Source of the DNA: Pseudomonas lalkuanensis
GTDB taxonomy: Bacteria > Pseudomonadota > Gammaproteobacteria > Pseudomonadales > Pseudomonadaceae
Direction of reading: 5' to 3'
DNA length: 64,000 nt
NCBI RefSeq assembly: GCF_008807375.1
Contig: NZ_CP043311.1
Span: 4,692,001-4,756,000, forward strand
The position numbers and the translations under genes are program-made. The notes beneath the pieces were generated by a model. The model was not told the origin of the DNA and ran no database searches. It worked only from the letters and a program-made list of their open reading frames with translations. This document shows, one piece after another, positions 56,319-64,000 of this stretch; within the stretch, counting starts at the first letter, position 1, and the number at the start of each line of letters is the position of its first letter.

Positions 56319-56443
56319 CAAAAAGCCGGGTAGAGCTACTGCAACGATACGCCTCAAATCAGGTGCTTTCCTCCCTTGCGCTTATGGCTTGCGGCTTGAA
56401 GCTGTTAATATCAAGCCTTTTCCGTTTGCGCCCGAGAGCCAAT

Positions 56444-57226
56444 ATGACCGTCACCATCAAGACGCCCGCAGAAATCGAGAAAATGCGCGTTGCCGGCCGC
56501 CTGGCCGCCGAAGTGCTGGAGATGATCGGCGAGCATGTCAAACCCGGCGTGACTACCGAGGAGCTGGACCGCATCTGCCATGACTATATCGTCAACGTGC
56601 AGCAGGCCATCCCCGCTCCCCTGAACTACAAGGGGTTCCCCAAGTCGATCTGCACCTCGGTCAACCACGTGGTATGCCATGGCATCCCCAACGAGAAGCC
56701 GCTGAAGGATGGCGACATCGTCAATATCGACGTCACCGTCATCAAGGACGGCTATCACGGCGACACCAGCAAGATGTTCCTGGTGGGCAAGGCGCCGGAG
56801 TGGGCCGACAAGCTCTGCCGCGTGACCCAGGAGTGCATGTACAAGGGCATCCAGCTGGTGAAGCCGGGCGCACGCCTGGGCGATATCGGCGAAGTGATCC
56901 AGAAGCACGCCGAGAAGCTTGGCTATTCGGTGGTCCGTGAATACTGCGGCCATGGCATTGGCGCCGTGTTCCACGAAGAGCCCCAGGTCCTGCACTACGG
57001 CCGCGCCGGCACTGGCATGGAGCTCAAGGAAGGCATGACCTTCACCATCGAGCCGATGATCAACCAGGGCCGCCCGGAAACCCGCCTGCTGGGCGACGGC
57101 TGGACCGCCATCACCAAGGATCGCAAGCTTTCCGCCCAGTGGGAGCACACCGTCCTGGTGACCGCCGACGGCTATGAAATCCTGACCCTGCGCAGCGACG
57201 ACACCCTGTCGCGCACATCGCCCTGA
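56444..57226 (+). CDS. map: Methionine aminopeptidase, type I
   Basis: The 260-residue enzyme has the metal ligands Asp in IVNIDVTVIKDGYHGDTSKM, His in YCGHGIGAVFHEEPQVLHYG and Glu in MTFTIEPMINQGRPETRLL, near the C terminus. It removes the initiator methionine from new proteins. ATG 56444 (MTVTIKTPAEIEKM) is the family start. It is divergent from rpsB, as in many bacteria, and 30 bases before glnD. Confidence 0.98.
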   Translation: MTVTIKTPAEIEKMRVAGRLAAEVLEMIGEHVKPGVTTEELDRICHDYIVNVQQAIPAPLNYKGFPKSICTSVNHVVCHGIPNEKPLKDGDIVNIDVTVIKDGYHGDTSKMFLVGKAPEWADKLCRVTQECMYKGIQLVKPGARLGDIGEVIQKHAEKLGYSVVREYCGHGIGAVFHEEPQVLHYGRAGTGMELKEGMTFTIEPMINQGRPETRLLGDGWTAITKDRKLSAQWEHTVLVTADGYEILTLRSDDTLSRTSP

Positions 57227-57256
57227 TCAACCACCCTCTATAAGGAACGCCGCCCC

Positions 57257-59959
57257 ATGCCGCAGGTGGATCCCGAGTTGTTCGACCGCGGGCAGTTCCA
57301 GGCGGAACTGGCCTTGAAGTCCAGCCCCATTGCTGCCTTCAAGAAGGCCATTCGCCAGGCCCGCGATGTGCTCGACAACCGTTTCGCCAACGGCCGCGAC
57401 ATCCGTCGCCTGGTGGAAGACCGCGCCTGGTTCGTCGACCAGATCCTGCGGGCGGCCTGGGAGCGTTTCGGCTGGAGCGAGGACGCCGACATCGCCCTGC
57501 TGGCCGTGGGCGGTTACGGGCGCGGCGAGTTGCACCCCTTCTCCGATATCGACCTGCTGATCCTGCTGGACAGCGCCGACCACGAAGTCTTCCGCGAGCC
57601 CATCGAAGGCTTTCTCACCCTGCTCTGGGACATCGGCCTTGAAGTGGGCCAGAGCGTGCGCTCGGTAGCCGAGTGCGCCGAGGAGGCGCAGGCGGACCTG
57701 ACGGTGGTCACCAACCTGATGGAAAGCCGCACCATCTCCGGCCCCGAACACCTGCGCCAGCGCATGCTGGAGGTCACCAGCCCCGAGCAGATGTGGCCGA
57801 GCAAGCACTTCTTCCTCGCCAAGCGCAACGAGCAGAAGGCGCGCCACGCCAAGTACAACGACACCGAATACAACCTGGAACCCAACGTAAAGGGTTCCCC
57901 GGGTGGCCTGCGCGATATCCAGACCATCCTCTGGGTCGCCCGCCGTCAGTTCGGCAGCCTCAACCTGCACGGTCTGGTGCAGCAGGGCTTCCTGATGGAA
58001 AGCGAGTGCAGCATGCTGGCCTCCAGCCAGGAATTCCTCTGGAAGGTGCGCTACGCCCTGCACATGCTGGCCGGACGCGCCGAAGACCGCCTGCTGTTCG
58101 ATCACCAGCGCAAGATCGCTTCCCTCCTCGGCTTCGAGGACGGTGACGGCAAGCTCGGTATCGAACGCTTCATGCAGAAGTACTACCGGGTGGTGATGGG
58201 GGTTTCCGAACTCAGCGACCTGATCAACCAGCACTTCGAGGAAGTCATCCTGCGCGCTGGCGAGACGGGTCAGGCGCAGCCGTTGAACAGCCGATTCCAG
58301 CTGCGCGACGGCTATATCGAGGTGACCCACCCGAACGTCTTCAAGCGCACCCCCTTCGCCATGCTGGAAATCTTCGTGCTGATGGCCCAGCACCCGGAGA
58401 TCAAGGGCGTGCGCGCGGACACCATCCGCCTGCTGCGGGACAGCCGTCATCTGATCGACGACGACTTCCGCAAGGACATCCGCAACACCAGCCTGTTCAT
58501 CGAGCTGTTCAAATCCACCCAGGGCATCCACCGCAACCTGCGGCGGATGAACCGCTACGGCATCCTCGGCCTCTACCTGCCGGAGTTCGGCCAGATCATC
58601 GGGCAGATGCAGCACGACCTGTTCCACATCTATACGGTGGACGCCCACACCCTCAACCTGATCAAGCACCTGCGCAAGCTGAAGTGGCCGGAACTGGCGG
58701 AGAAATTCCCCCTGGCCAGCAAGCTCATCGACAAGCTGCCCAAGCCGGAGCTGATCTACCTTGCCGGGCTCTATCACGACATCGGCAAGGGCCGCGGCGG
58801 CGACCACTCCGAACTGGGTGCCGTGGACGCGGAAGTCTTCTGCGCCCGCCACCAGTTGCCGGTATGGGACTCGCGCCTGGTGGCCTGGCTGGTGCAGCAC
58901 CACCTGGTGATGTCCACCACCGCCCAGCGCAAGGACCTCTCCGACCCACAGGTGATCTACGACTTCGCCCGCCTGGTGGGCGACCAGACCCGGCTGGACT
59001 ACCTCTACGTGCTCACCGTGGCCGACATCAACGCCACCAACCCGAGCCTGTGGAACTCCTGGCGCGCCAGCCTGCTGCGCCAGCTCTACACCGAGACCAA
59101 GCGCGCCCTGCGCCGCGGCCTGGAAAACCCGCTGGACCGTGAAGAGCAGATCCGCCAGACGCAGACCGCCGCCATCGACATCCTGGTGCGCAACGGTATC
59201 GACCAGGACGAGGCCGAGCAGCTCTGGAGCCAGCTGGGCGACGACTACTTCCTGCGCCACACCGCCAACGACGTGGCCTGGCACACCGAGGCGATCCTCC
59301 AGCACCCGGCCGGCAACGACCCCCTGGTGCTGATCAAGGAAACCGCCCAGCGCGAGTTCGAAGGCGCCACCCAGATCTTCATCTACGCGCCGGACCAGCA
59401 CGACTTCTTCGCCGTGACCGTGGCTGCCATGTCGCAGCTCAACCTGAACATCCACGACGCACGGATCATCACCTCCACCAGCCAGTTCACCCTCGACACC
59501 TACATCGTGCTCGATGCCGACGGCGGGCGGATTGGCGAGAACCCGGCGCGTATCCGCGAGATCCGCGAAGGCCTGATCGACGCCCTGAAGAACCCGGACG
59601 AGTACCCGGCCATCATCCAGCGCCGCGTACCGCGCCAGCTCAAGCACTTCGCCTTCCCGCCGCAGGTGACCATCTCCAACGACGCCCAGCGCCCGGTGAC
59701 CATCCTCGAACTGATCGCCCCCGACCGCCCCGGCCTGCTGGCGCGCATCGGGCGCATCTTCCTGGAGTTCGACCTGTCGCTGCAGAACGCCAAGATCGCC
59801 ACCCTCGGCGAGCGGGTGGAAGACGTGTTCTTCGTCACCGACGCCAACAACCAGCCGCTCTCCGACCCCGAACTCTGTCTCCGGCTGCAGGAGGCCATCG
59901 TCTCCCAGCTGTCCGACGCCAACGGCAAGAGCCTCGACCCGACACGGATAAGCATTTGA
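57257..59959 (+). CDS. glnD: Bifunctional uridylyltransferase/uridylyl-removing enzyme GlnD
   Basis: The 900-residue protein has the nucleotidyltransferase domain ([20 protein letters not shown] near residue 85 with GG and DxD metal residues), a PII-uridylyl-binding region ([20 protein letters not shown]), the HD phosphohydrolase domain ([20 protein letters not shown] near 500), and two C-terminal ACT domains (about 700-780 and 810-890). It adds UMP to the nitrogen regulator PII and removes it according to glutamine level. AAGGAA precedes ATG 57257. Confidence 0.98.
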   Translation: MPQVDPELFDRGQFQAELALKSSPIAAFKKAIRQARDVLDNRFANGRDIRRLVEDRAWFVDQILRAAWERFGWSEDADIALLAVGGYGRGELHPFSDIDLLILLDSADHEVFREPIEGFLTLLWDIGLEVGQSVRSVAECAEEAQADLTVVTNLMESRTISGPEHLRQRMLEVTSPEQMWPSKHFFLAKRNEQKARHAKYNDTEYNLEPNVKGSPGGLRDIQTILWVARRQFGSLNLHGLVQQGFLMESECSMLASSQEFLWKVRYALHMLAGRAEDRLLFDHQRKIASLLGFEDGDGKLGIERFMQKYYRVVMGVSELSDLINQHFEEVILRAGETGQAQPLNSRFQLRDGYIEVTHPNVFKRTPFAMLEIFVLMAQHPEIKGVRADTIRLLRDSRHLIDDDFRKDIRNTSLFIELFKSTQGIHRNLRRMNRYGILGLYLPEFGQIIGQMQHDLFHIYTVDAHTLNLIKHLRKLKWPELAEKFPLASKLIDKLPKPELIYLAGLYHDIGKGRGGDHSELGAVDAEVFCARHQLPVWDSRLVAWLVQHHLVMSTTAQRKDLSDPQVIYDFARLVGDQTRLDYLYVLTVADINATNPSLWNSWRASLLRQLYTETKRALRRGLENPLDREEQIRQTQTAAIDILVRNGIDQDEAEQLWSQLGDDYFLRHTANDVAWHTEAILQHPAGNDPLVLIKETAQREFEGATQIFIYAPDQHDFFAVTVAAMSQLNLNIHDARIITSTSQFTLDTYIVLDADGGRIGENPARIREIREGLIDALKNPDEYPAIIQRRVPRQLKHFAFPPQVTISNDAQRPVTILELIAPDRPGLLARIGRIFLEFDLSLQNAKIATLGERVEDVFFVTDANNQPLSDPELCLRLQEAIVSQLSDANGKSLDPTRISI

Positions 59960-59967
59960 ACCCGTAG

Positions 59968-59998
59968 GGTGCAATAAGGCCGCAGGCCGGATTGCACC
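59968..59998. repeat. Hairpin element after glnD
   Basis: GGTGCAAT (59968-59975) and ATTGCACC (59991-59998) enclose an inner GGCC-GCA-GGCC hairpin with a symmetric AA/GG internal loop. It is just after the glnD stop and resembles the dispersed GGGTGCAATAAGGCC-type elements of pseudomonads. Confidence 0.65.
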
Positions 59999-60035
59999 GT
60001 TTGACCCACGACCTCCCTGTTGACGCCCTACAACC

Positions 60036-61232
60036 ATGAATGACGCCCTGAACCAGCTGCAGCCCTACCCCTTCGAGAAACTCCGCGCCCTGCTGGCCGG
60101 CGCCCAGCCGCCGGCGGAAAAGAAGGCCATCGCCCTGTCCATCGGCGAGCCCAAGCACCGCTCCCCGGCCTTCGTCGCCGAAGCGCTGACGGCCAGTCTC
60201 GATCAACTGGCGGTCTACCCCACCACCCTGGGCATCCCGGCCCTGCGCGAAGCCATCGCCCAGTGGTGCGAGGGCCGCTTCAAGGTGCCCGCCGGCTGGC
60301 TGGACGCCGCCCGCCACGTGCTGCCGGTGAACGGCACCCGCGAGGCGCTGTTCGCCTTTACCCAGGCGGTGGTGAACCGTGCCGACAACGGTCTGGTGGT
60401 CAGCCCGAACCCCTTCTACCAGATCTACGAAGGTGCGGCCCTGCTGGCCGGCGCCGAGCCCCATTACCTGCCATGCCTGGCGCAGAACGGTTTCAACCCG
60501 GACTTCGACGCCGTGCCGGCGGACGTCTGGCAGCGCTGCCAGATTCTCTTCCTCTGCTCTCCGGGCAACCCCACGGGTGCGCTGATCCCGGTGGAGACGC
60601 TGAAGAAACTGATCGCCCTGGCCGATGAGCACGACTTCGTCATCGCCGCCGACGAGTGCTACAGCGAGCTGTACTTCGACGAACAGAACCCGCCCGCCGG
60701 GCTGCTCACCGCCTGCGCCGAACTGGGCCGCTCGGACTTCAAGCGCTGCGTGGTGTTCCACAGCCTGTCCAAGCGTTCCAACCTGCCGGGCCTGCGCTCC
60801 GGCTTCGTCGCTGGCGACGCCGCCATCCTCAAGTCCTTCCTGCTGTACCGCACCTACCACGGCTGCGCCATGCCGGTGCAGACCCAGCTGGCCAGCGTCG
60901 CGGCCTGGAACGACGAAGTCCACGTGCGCGCCAACCGCGCCATGTACCGCGAGAAATTCGACGCCATGCTGGATATCCTTGGCCCGGTGCTGGATGTGCA
61001 GCGTCCAGACGGTGGCTTCTACCTCTGGGCGAAGACCCCGGTGGACGACGAAACCTTCACCCGTGAACTGTTCGCCCGCGAGCACGTCACCGTGGTCCCC
61101 GGCTCCTACCTGTCGCGCGCCGTCGACGGCTTCAACCCCGGCGCCGGCCGCGTGCGCATGGCCCTGGTGGCCCCGCTGGCCGAATGCGTGGAAGCCGGCG
61201 AACGCATCCGCCACTTCATCAAGGGCCTGTGA
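60036..61232 (+). CDS. dapC: Succinyldiaminopimelate transaminase
   Basis: The 398-residue PLP enzyme of fold type I has LSIGEPKHRSPAFV, PGNPTGALIPVETLKKLIAL, the PLP-binding Lys in HSLSKRSNLPGLRSGFVAGD near 245, and a C-terminal VRMALVAPLAECVEAGERI. It makes N-succinyl-diaminopimelate in lysine and peptidoglycan precursor synthesis, the step after DapD, whose gene lies about 1 kb downstream. The family name is from position and the N-terminal MNDALNQLQPYPFEKL. Confidence 0.94.
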   Translation: MNDALNQLQPYPFEKLRALLAGAQPPAEKKAIALSIGEPKHRSPAFVAEALTASLDQLAVYPTTLGIPALREAIAQWCEGRFKVPAGWLDAARHVLPVNGTREALFAFTQAVVNRADNGLVVSPNPFYQIYEGAALLAGAEPHYLPCLAQNGFNPDFDAVPADVWQRCQILFLCSPGNPTGALIPVETLKKLIALADEHDFVIAADECYSELYFDEQNPPAGLLTACAELGRSDFKRCVVFHSLSKRSNLPGLRSGFVAGDAAILKSFLLYRTYHGCAMPVQTQLASVAAWNDEVHVRANRAMYREKFDAMLDILGPVLDVQRPDGGFYLWAKTPVDDETFTRELFAREHVTVVPGSYLSRAVDGFNPGAGRVRMALVAPLAECVEAGERIRHFIKGL

Positions 61233-61251
61233 GATTCGAAGGAAAGACACC

Positions 61252-61599
61252 ATGAGCATCACCCTCTACGGCATCAAGGCCTGCGACACCATGAAGAAGG
61301 CCCGCACCTGGCTCGAAGAGCAGGGCGTGACCTACAGCTTCCATGACTACAAGGCATCAGCCATCGACCGCGCCAGCCTGGAGAAATGGTGCGCCGAGCA
61401 TGGCTGGGAAACCGTCCTGAACCGTGCCGGCACCACCTTCCGCAAGCTGGAAGACGCGCAGAAGGCCGACCTGGACCAGGACAAGGCTGTCGCCCTGATG
61501 CTGGCCCAGCCGTCGATGATCAAGCGTCCGGTGCTGGACCTGGGCGACCGCACCCTGGTCGGCTTCAAGCCGGACCTCTACGCCGCCGCGTTCAAGTAA
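61252..61599 (+). CDS. ArsC/Spx-family reductase-like protein (YffB type)
   Basis: The 115-residue thioredoxin-fold protein starts MSITLYGIKACDTMKKARTW with a single N-terminal Cys at residue 11, and has RAGTTFRKLEDAQK and MIKRPVLDLGDRTLVGFKPD, the ArsC-family Lys-Arg-Pro element. Paralogues include arsenate reductases and the Spx regulator; the YffB group, which this resembles, has no firmly assigned substrate and may use glutathione. AGGA precedes the ATG. It is the second gene after dapC in the same direction. Confidence 0.9.
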   Translation: MSITLYGIKACDTMKKARTWLEEQGVTYSFHDYKASAIDRASLEKWCAEHGWETVLNRAGTTFRKLEDAQKADLDQDKAVALMLAQPSMIKRPVLDLGDRTLVGFKPDLYAAAFK

Positions 61600-61601
61600 C
61601 C

Positions 61602-62225
61602 ATGGATATCGCCTGGGCGCTTTTCATCCCGGCCTGCTTCGCGCTGAACATGGCGCCGGGGCCGAACAATCTGCTGTCGCTGCATAACGCGGCGCGCCAG
61701 GGACTGCGCCCTGCCTGCCTGGCCGGTGCCGGCCGGCTGCTGGCCTTCGCCGGGATGATCGCCCTCGCCGCCTCCGGGCTGGCCCTGGTGCTGCAGGCTT
61801 CGGCCACACTGTTCCTGGCCATCAAGCTGCTGGGGGCCGGCTATCTGTTCTGGCTGGCCTTCCAGCTCTGGCGCGCACCAGGCGCCAACCTCGCCGAACA
61901 GGGCGAGGCAGCCCGCCTGTCCTTGTGGAAACTGTCGCGCCAGGAGTTCTGGGTTGCGGCGGGCAATCCCAAGGCAATCCTGATCTTCACCGCCTTCCTG
62001 CCGCAGTTCGTCAATCCGCAGCAGGCGGTCGGTCCGCAATTCCTGGCCCTTGGCCTGGCCTTCCTGGCCCTGGAATGGCTGGCCATCCTGCTTTACGCCC
62101 TGGCCGGCCTGCACCTCGGCCGCCTGCTCGCCGGTGCTCGCGCCCGGCGCCTGTTCAACCGTGGCTGCGCTGTCCTGCTGGGCAGCGCCGGGCTGGGCCT
62201 CCTGCTCAGCCGCCGCCCCGCCTGA
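61602..62225 (+). CDS. LysE/RhtB-family amino acid exporter
   Basis: The 207-residue protein has about six hydrophobic helices and the LysE signature near the start, PACFALNMAPGPNNLLSLHN, followed by ARQGLRPACLAGAGRLLAF and GNPKAILIFTAFLPQFVNP. Such inner-membrane transporters export amino acids or related compounds. The substrate is unknown; its place between dapC and dapD suggests a possible link to lysine-pathway compounds, but this is inference. It starts two bases after the ArsC-like gene. Confidence 0.92.
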   Translation: MDIAWALFIPACFALNMAPGPNNLLSLHNAARQGLRPACLAGAGRLLAFAGMIALAASGLALVLQASATLFLAIKLLGAGYLFWLAFQLWRAPGANLAEQGEAARLSLWKLSRQEFWVAAGNPKAILIFTAFLPQFVNPQQAVGPQFLALGLAFLALEWLAILLYALAGLHLGRLLAGARARRLFNRGCAVLLGSAGLGLLLSRRPA

Positions 62226-62252
62226 TCAACACCTTCAGCAAGAGGAATCCCC

Positions 62253-63287
62253 ATGTCCAACGCTCTCTTCAGCATCGCCTTCGGTGTCGGCACCCAGAAC
62301 CGCCAGGGCAACTGGCTGGAAGTCTTCTACGCCCAGCCCCTGCTCAAGCCGTCCGAACAACTGGTCGCCGCCGTCGCTCCGGTAGTCGGCTACAGCGCCG
62401 GCAACCAGGCCATCACCATCAGCAATGCCCAGGCCGCACAGCTGGCCACCGCCCTTAAGGACATCGACGGCGCCCAGGCCGCCCTGCTGACCCGCCTGGC
62501 CGAAAGCCACAAGCCGCTGGTCGCCACCCTGCTGGCCGAAGACGCCGCGCTGACCTCCACCCCCGAGGCCTACCTCAAGCTGCACCTGCTGTCCCACCGC
62601 CTGGCCAAGCCGCACGGCCTGAACCTGACCGGCATCTTCCCGCTGCTGCCCAACGTTGCCTGGACCAGCCAGGGTGCCATCGACCTGTCCGAACTGGCCG
62701 AGCGTCAGCTGGAAGCGCGCCTGAAGGGCGAGCTGCTGGAAGTCTTCTCCGTGGACAAGTTCCCGAAAATGACCGACTACGTGGTCCCGGCCGGCGTGCG
62801 TATCGCCGACACCGCCCGCGTGCGCCTGGGCGCCTACGTGGGTGAAGGCACCACCGTGATGCACGAAGGCTTCATCAACTTCAACGGCGGCACCGAAGGC
62901 CCTGGCATGATCGAAGGCCGCGTCTCCGCGGGCGTCTTCGTCGGCAAGGGCTCGGACCTCGGCGGCGGTTGCTCCACCATGGGCACCCTGTCCGGCGGCG
63001 GCAACATCGTCATCTCCGTGGGCGAAGGCTGCCTGATCGGCGCCAACGCCGGCATCGGCATCCCGCTGGGCGACCGCAACATAGTCGAGGCCGGGCTGTA
63101 CATCACCGCCGGCACCAAGGTTGCGCTGCTGGACGACCAGAACCAGCTGGTGAAAGTGGTCAAGGCCCGCGACCTGGCCGGCCAGGCCGACCTGCTGTTC
63201 CGCCGCAACTCGCAGAACGGCGCCGTCGAGTGCAAGACCAACAAGACGGCCATCGAACTCAACGAAGCCCTGCACGCTCATAACTGA
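62253..63287 (+). CDS. dapD: 2,3,4,5-tetrahydropyridine-2,6-dicarboxylate N-succinyltransferase
   Basis: The 344-residue protein has an N-terminal mixed domain (FSIAFGVGTQNRQGNWLEVF) and a left-handed beta-helix of hexapeptide repeats (VVPAGVRIADTARVRLGAYV and on to GEGCLIGANAGIGIPLGDRN). This longer form is typical of Pseudomonas and related bacteria. It succinylates tetrahydrodipicolinate in the diaminopimelate pathway. AAGAGGA lies before the ATG, and a hairpin follows the stop. Confidence 0.96.
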   Translation: MSNALFSIAFGVGTQNRQGNWLEVFYAQPLLKPSEQLVAAVAPVVGYSAGNQAITISNAQAAQLATALKDIDGAQAALLTRLAESHKPLVATLLAEDAALTSTPEAYLKLHLLSHRLAKPHGLNLTGIFPLLPNVAWTSQGAIDLSELAERQLEARLKGELLEVFSVDKFPKMTDYVVPAGVRIADTARVRLGAYVGEGTTVMHEGFINFNGGTEGPGMIEGRVSAGVFVGKGSDLGGGCSTMGTLSGGGNIVISVGEGCLIGANAGIGIPLGDRNIVEAGLYITAGTKVALLDDQNQLVKVVKARDLAGQADLLFRRNSQNGAVECKTNKTAIELNEALHAHN

Positions 63288-63293
63288 ACCAGG

Positions 63294-63317
63294 GTCCCGA
63301 AGCCCCGGCTTCGGGAC
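63294..63317 (+). terminator. Terminator after dapD
   Basis: GTCCCGAAGCC (63294-63304) pairs with GGCTTCGGGAC (63307-63317) around CC and is followed by AGTTTCC. The stem is strong but the T tract is short. Confidence 0.75.
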
Positions 63318-63430
63318 AGTTTCCGACCAGGCCCGGACGCTCGTTTACACTCAGTAGACCGTGCATCCGGGCCTGTTCGCGTTCGAACCGGCCTTAACTC
63401 GCAACGCTTCCATTTCCGTGTGCCGCAGCA

Positions 63431-64000
63431 ATGTCCCTGAACTCCCCCTGGCGCTCCGACTTCCCCGCCCTTTCGGCCCTCGAAGCCGAGGGTCAGACCT
63501 ACCTCGACAGCGCCGCTACCTCGCAGAAACCGCAGGCCGTGCTCGACGCCCTGCTCGGCTACTACGCCAGCGGCGCAGCCAATGTGCATCGCGCCCAGCA
63601 TCTGCCGGGCGAGCGCGCCACACGCGCCTTCGAAGGGACACGGACGCGGGCGGCACAGTGGCTCAATGCTGCAAGCCCGGCGGAAATCCTCTTCACCCGC
63701 GGCACCACCGAGGCCATCAACCTGCTGGCCTACGGACTCGAACACCTGTTCCAGGCCGGCGACGAAATCGCCATCAGCGCCCTGGAACACCACGCCAACC
63801 TGCTGCCCTGGCAGCAGTTGGCCCTGCGTCGCCAACTCAAGCTGGTGGTACTGCCGCTGGATGATCGCGGCCTGATCGACCTGGAACAGGCGCGCCGGCT
63901 GATCGGCCCGCGTACCCGCCTGCTGGCGGTGAGCCAGCTGTCCAACGTCCTCGGTCGCTGGCAGCCGTTGACCGAATTGCTGCCCCTGGCCCGCAGCCAG
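63431..64000 (+). CDS. csdA: Cysteine desulfurase, CsdA/SufS-like (3' end outside window)
   Basis: The 190 visible residues begin MSLNSPWRSDFPALSALEAE, with TYLDSAATSQKPQAVLDALL and SGAANVHRAQHLPGERAT, then FTRGTTEAINLLAYGL and ISALEHHANLLPWQQLA with the PLP-stacking His. These are class II cysteine desulfurase (CsdA/SufS) segments. The PLP Lys and the catalytic Cys lie beyond the window end. The enzyme releases sulfur from cysteine for clusters or thionucleosides. Position next to dapD matches csdA in P. aeruginosa, by memory. Confidence 0.9.
   Translation, partial: MSLNSPWRSDFPALSALEAEGQTYLDSAATSQKPQAVLDALLGYYASGAANVHRAQHLPGERATRAFEGTRTRAAQWLNAASPAEILFTRGTTEAINLLAYGLEHLFQAGDEIAISALEHHANLLPWQQLALRRQLKLVVLPLDDRGLIDLEQARRLIGPRTRLLAVSQLSNVLGRWQPLTELLPLARSQ

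Noticed and set aside
57227..60037. A 936-codon minus-strand reading frame
   Set aside because: It lies opposite glnD, which has all its domains in the plus-strand frame. The antisense product is Gln/His/Val/Gly-rich without known motifs.

Overview
This 64 kb window is chromosomal DNA from a high-GC gammaproteobacterium, almost certainly a Pseudomonas of the P. aeruginosa group or a close relative. The evidence is the gene order and protein character: dgkA-erdR, recX-recA, mutS-fdxA-rsmZ-rpoS-nlpD-pcm-surE-truD-ispF, the lpx/bamA/rseP/dxr/tsf/rpsB cluster, then map-glnD-dapC and dapD. From memory this matches the PA3603-PA3667 block of strain PAO1. The assignment rests on sequence reading and recalled synteny, not on a database search.

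Layout. Positions 1-12.4 kb hold mostly independent genes: the 3' end of an mprF-like lysyl-phosphatidylglycerol synthase followed by acvB, cytochrome b561, kup, rimO, a DCC-family thiol protein, a glutathione S-transferase, rhlG, a small secreted protein, trmO, a divergent ABM/VOC pair, the divergent fpr/finR pair, dgkA and erdR. 12.6-18.4 kb has a DMT transporter, a DTW-domain tRNA-modifying protein, a small secreted protein, a LOG-family nucleosidase-like gene and the SOS genes recX-recA (LexA box) with pncC. 18.4-27.1 kb carries mutS, fdxA, the non-coding RNA gene rsmZ with its GacA-type upstream element, and the leftward run rpoS-nlpD-pcm-surE-truD-ispF. 27.1-31.2 kb is the glutathione-dependent formaldehyde module (adhC-fghA with a divergent LysR gene) and ispD-ftsB. 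31.5-43.5 kb is a leftward housekeeping block: eno, kdsA, pyrG, tilS, accA, dnaE, rnhB, lpxB. 43.5-56.2 kb continues leftward with lpxA, fabZ, lpxD, skp, bamA, rseP, dxr, cdsA, uppS, frr, pyrH, tsf, rpsB. From 56.4 kb transcription turns rightward: map, glnD, dapC, an ArsC-like gene, a LysE-type exporter, dapD and the start of a cysteine desulfurase cut by the window end.

How the genes work together. The central cluster couples cell-envelope construction (KDO, lipid A, fatty acid and undecaprenyl precursors, phospholipid CDP-diacylglycerol, outer-membrane protein assembly) to isoprenoid, nucleotide and translation functions. The rsmZ-rpoS region links Gac/Rsm post-transcriptional control to the stationary-phase sigma factor and repair enzymes.

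No phage, insertion sequence, transposon, CRISPR array, tRNA or rRNA gene was seen. The non-coding content of most interest is rsmZ and its control region, several inverted-repeat elements (a GGGTGCGCC family, a REP-like hairpin, a composite element beside eno) and candidate operators. I found no convincing new multi-gene system; the window is mostly conserved core genome.
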